This document shows, piece after piece, positions 5,259-6,005 of a stretch of 6,005 bases of DNA. The position numbers were made by a program, and so were the translations under genes. The notes below the pieces were generated by a model. The model was not told the origin of the DNA. It saw only the letters and a program-made list of their open reading frames with translations, and made no database searches. Position 1 is the stretch's first letter, and the number at the start of each line of letters is the position of its first letter. Origin of the DNA: an uncultured Coriobacteriaceae bacterium (GTDB lineage Bacteria; Actinomycetota; Coriobacteriia; Coriobacteriales; QAMH01); NCBI GenBank assembly GCA_902783925.1, contig CACZSV010000207.1, positions 1 through 6,005 of the forward strand. The letters run 5' to 3'.

Positions 5259-6005
5259 ATGAAGAAACTGTTCTCAAAAGCTGGCACGATGCTGCTCGCA
5301 ATGATTCTCGCTTTTACCTTGTCGCCCATATCTGCATTGGCTGACAATCAAGAGGAGCCTCAGGAGGCGTACCTTACCGCGCAGGCGCAGTCCGTCGACC
5401 CTGCGAAGGCCAATGACGCCGTGGGGAAGTTCACCGACGCCCTTTCCAAGTTCTATACAGACACATCCGAGATGAGCAAAGTATCGTCTTTTCTCACCCG
5501 CTTCGGAGGACTGACTTCTGCTGCGTCGGGAGCCATCGGAATACTGCAGATAATCGGAATCGTGAAAGATCCCACGCAAGTGGCCTTGGGCCAGATTCTC
5601 GACGCTGTTAACAACATGAAGATCCAACTCGAACAGATTGACAAGAAACTCGACGTCATCCACCAGGAGCTGATAAACATCGCCGTCAGCCAGGAGGAGA
5701 TAAACCGCAACAACAAAGCCACTACCATGCTCCACTACTGGAACGAATTCAACACGAATTACTGCGAGCCTTTGAACAACAAAATGAACGAATACCAAGG
5801 GCTCGTGAACGCCGGCATCAAGAAGTGGTGGGAAGCTTCCTCCCATGACGGCATCTGGGTCCTGTATGCAAAAGCCGACAACGCCCCGTCGCTGACTTAC
5901 GCAAAGGGAACGTATGCGCAGGGAAAGCCGACGAAAGCCGACAACGGCGAAAGCGTACTGGCAGACGACAGCTTCGGCGTTCCTGCCGAGTACCTGCCAA
6001 ACACA
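5259..6005 (+). CDS. Secreted protein with hydrophobic segment and coiled coil, 3' end outside window
   Basis: An open frame of 249 codons runs to the right edge without a stop, so the protein is partial. It starts MKKLFSKAG, has a hydrophobic core (TMLLAMILAFTLSPIS) and a signal peptidase I site ALA-DN after residue 28, so it should be exported. Mature residues 35-80 are polar and helical. Residues 84-102 are a Gly/Ala-rich hydrophobic segment (GLTSAASGAIGILQIIGIV). Residues 108-150 have heptad-like spacing (LGQILDAVNNMKIQLEQIDK, then LDVIHQELINI) consistent with a coiled coil. From about 190 the sequence is richer in Trp, Tyr and Gly. AAGGAG six bases upstream decides this ATG over an in-frame one at 5238. 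TATCAT (5226-5231) could be a -10, without a recognisable -35. GC is lower than in the operons (26/60 at 5701-5760). I do not recognise the family; a pore-forming or surface-interaction role is speculation from the hydrophobic segment plus coiled coil. Confidence 0.82.
   Translation, partial: MKKLFSKAGTMLLAMILAFTLSPISALADNQEEPQEAYLTAQAQSVDPAKANDAVGKFTDALSKFYTDTSEMSKVSSFLTRFGGLTSAASGAIGILQIIGIVKDPTQVALGQILDAVNNMKIQLEQIDKKLDVIHQELINIAVSQEEINRNNKATTMLHYWNEFNTNYCEPLNNKMNEYQGLVNAGIKKWWEASSHDGIWVLYAKADNAPSLTYAKGTYAQGKPTKADNGESVLADDSFGVPAEYLPNT

Overview
The window looks like chromosomal DNA from a high-GC gut actinobacterium, most likely Eggerthellaceae (Eggerthella/Gordonibacter relatives). I base this on codon use, AAGGAGG-type ribosome binding sites, and the style of the flavodoxin, MerR, cupin and repeat sequences. 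The assignment comes from recollection of family sequences, not from a search.

Layout. Positions 136-2622 hold a minus-strand operon, read from high to low coordinates: an aldo/keto reductase, a MerR-family regulator, a short-chain flavodoxin and a putative quinol monooxygenase. It is preceded by a clear MerR-type promoter (2592-2622): a perfect 18-bp palindrome inside a 19-bp spacer. This suggests that the regulator controls its own operon, probably in response to an electrophile, aldehyde or quinone. Positions 2623-3184 contain no gene but are full of short repeats and hairpins. Positions 3185-4950 hold a second minus-strand operon: an MsrA joined to the C-terminal part of an alpha/beta hydrolase, a cupin, and a carboxymuconolactone-decarboxylase-like protein. 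It ends at a 12-bp-stem hairpin (3092-3131). Positions 4951-5258 are a divergent intergenic region carrying a long imperfect palindrome of REP type. A plus-strand gene for a secreted protein starts at 5259 and runs off the right edge.

How the parts fit. Both minus-strand operons encode small redox or detoxification enzymes: carbonyl reduction, flavin electron transfer, quinol chemistry, methionine sulfoxide repair, and cupin/CMD chemistry. They look like neighbouring stress-response units, although only the first has a recognisable operator. The secreted protein is less GC-rich and unrelated. It has a signal peptide, a hydrophobic glycine/alanine-rich segment and a coiled-coil stretch, and I do not recognise its family.

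Most notable: the textbook MerR operator, the in-frame MsrA/truncated-hydrolase fusion with a base-composition step, a diverged repeat lying just past the 3' end of both operons, and a dense cluster of TGGTAGCCA/TGGCTACCA inverted repeats that can fold in alternative ways.
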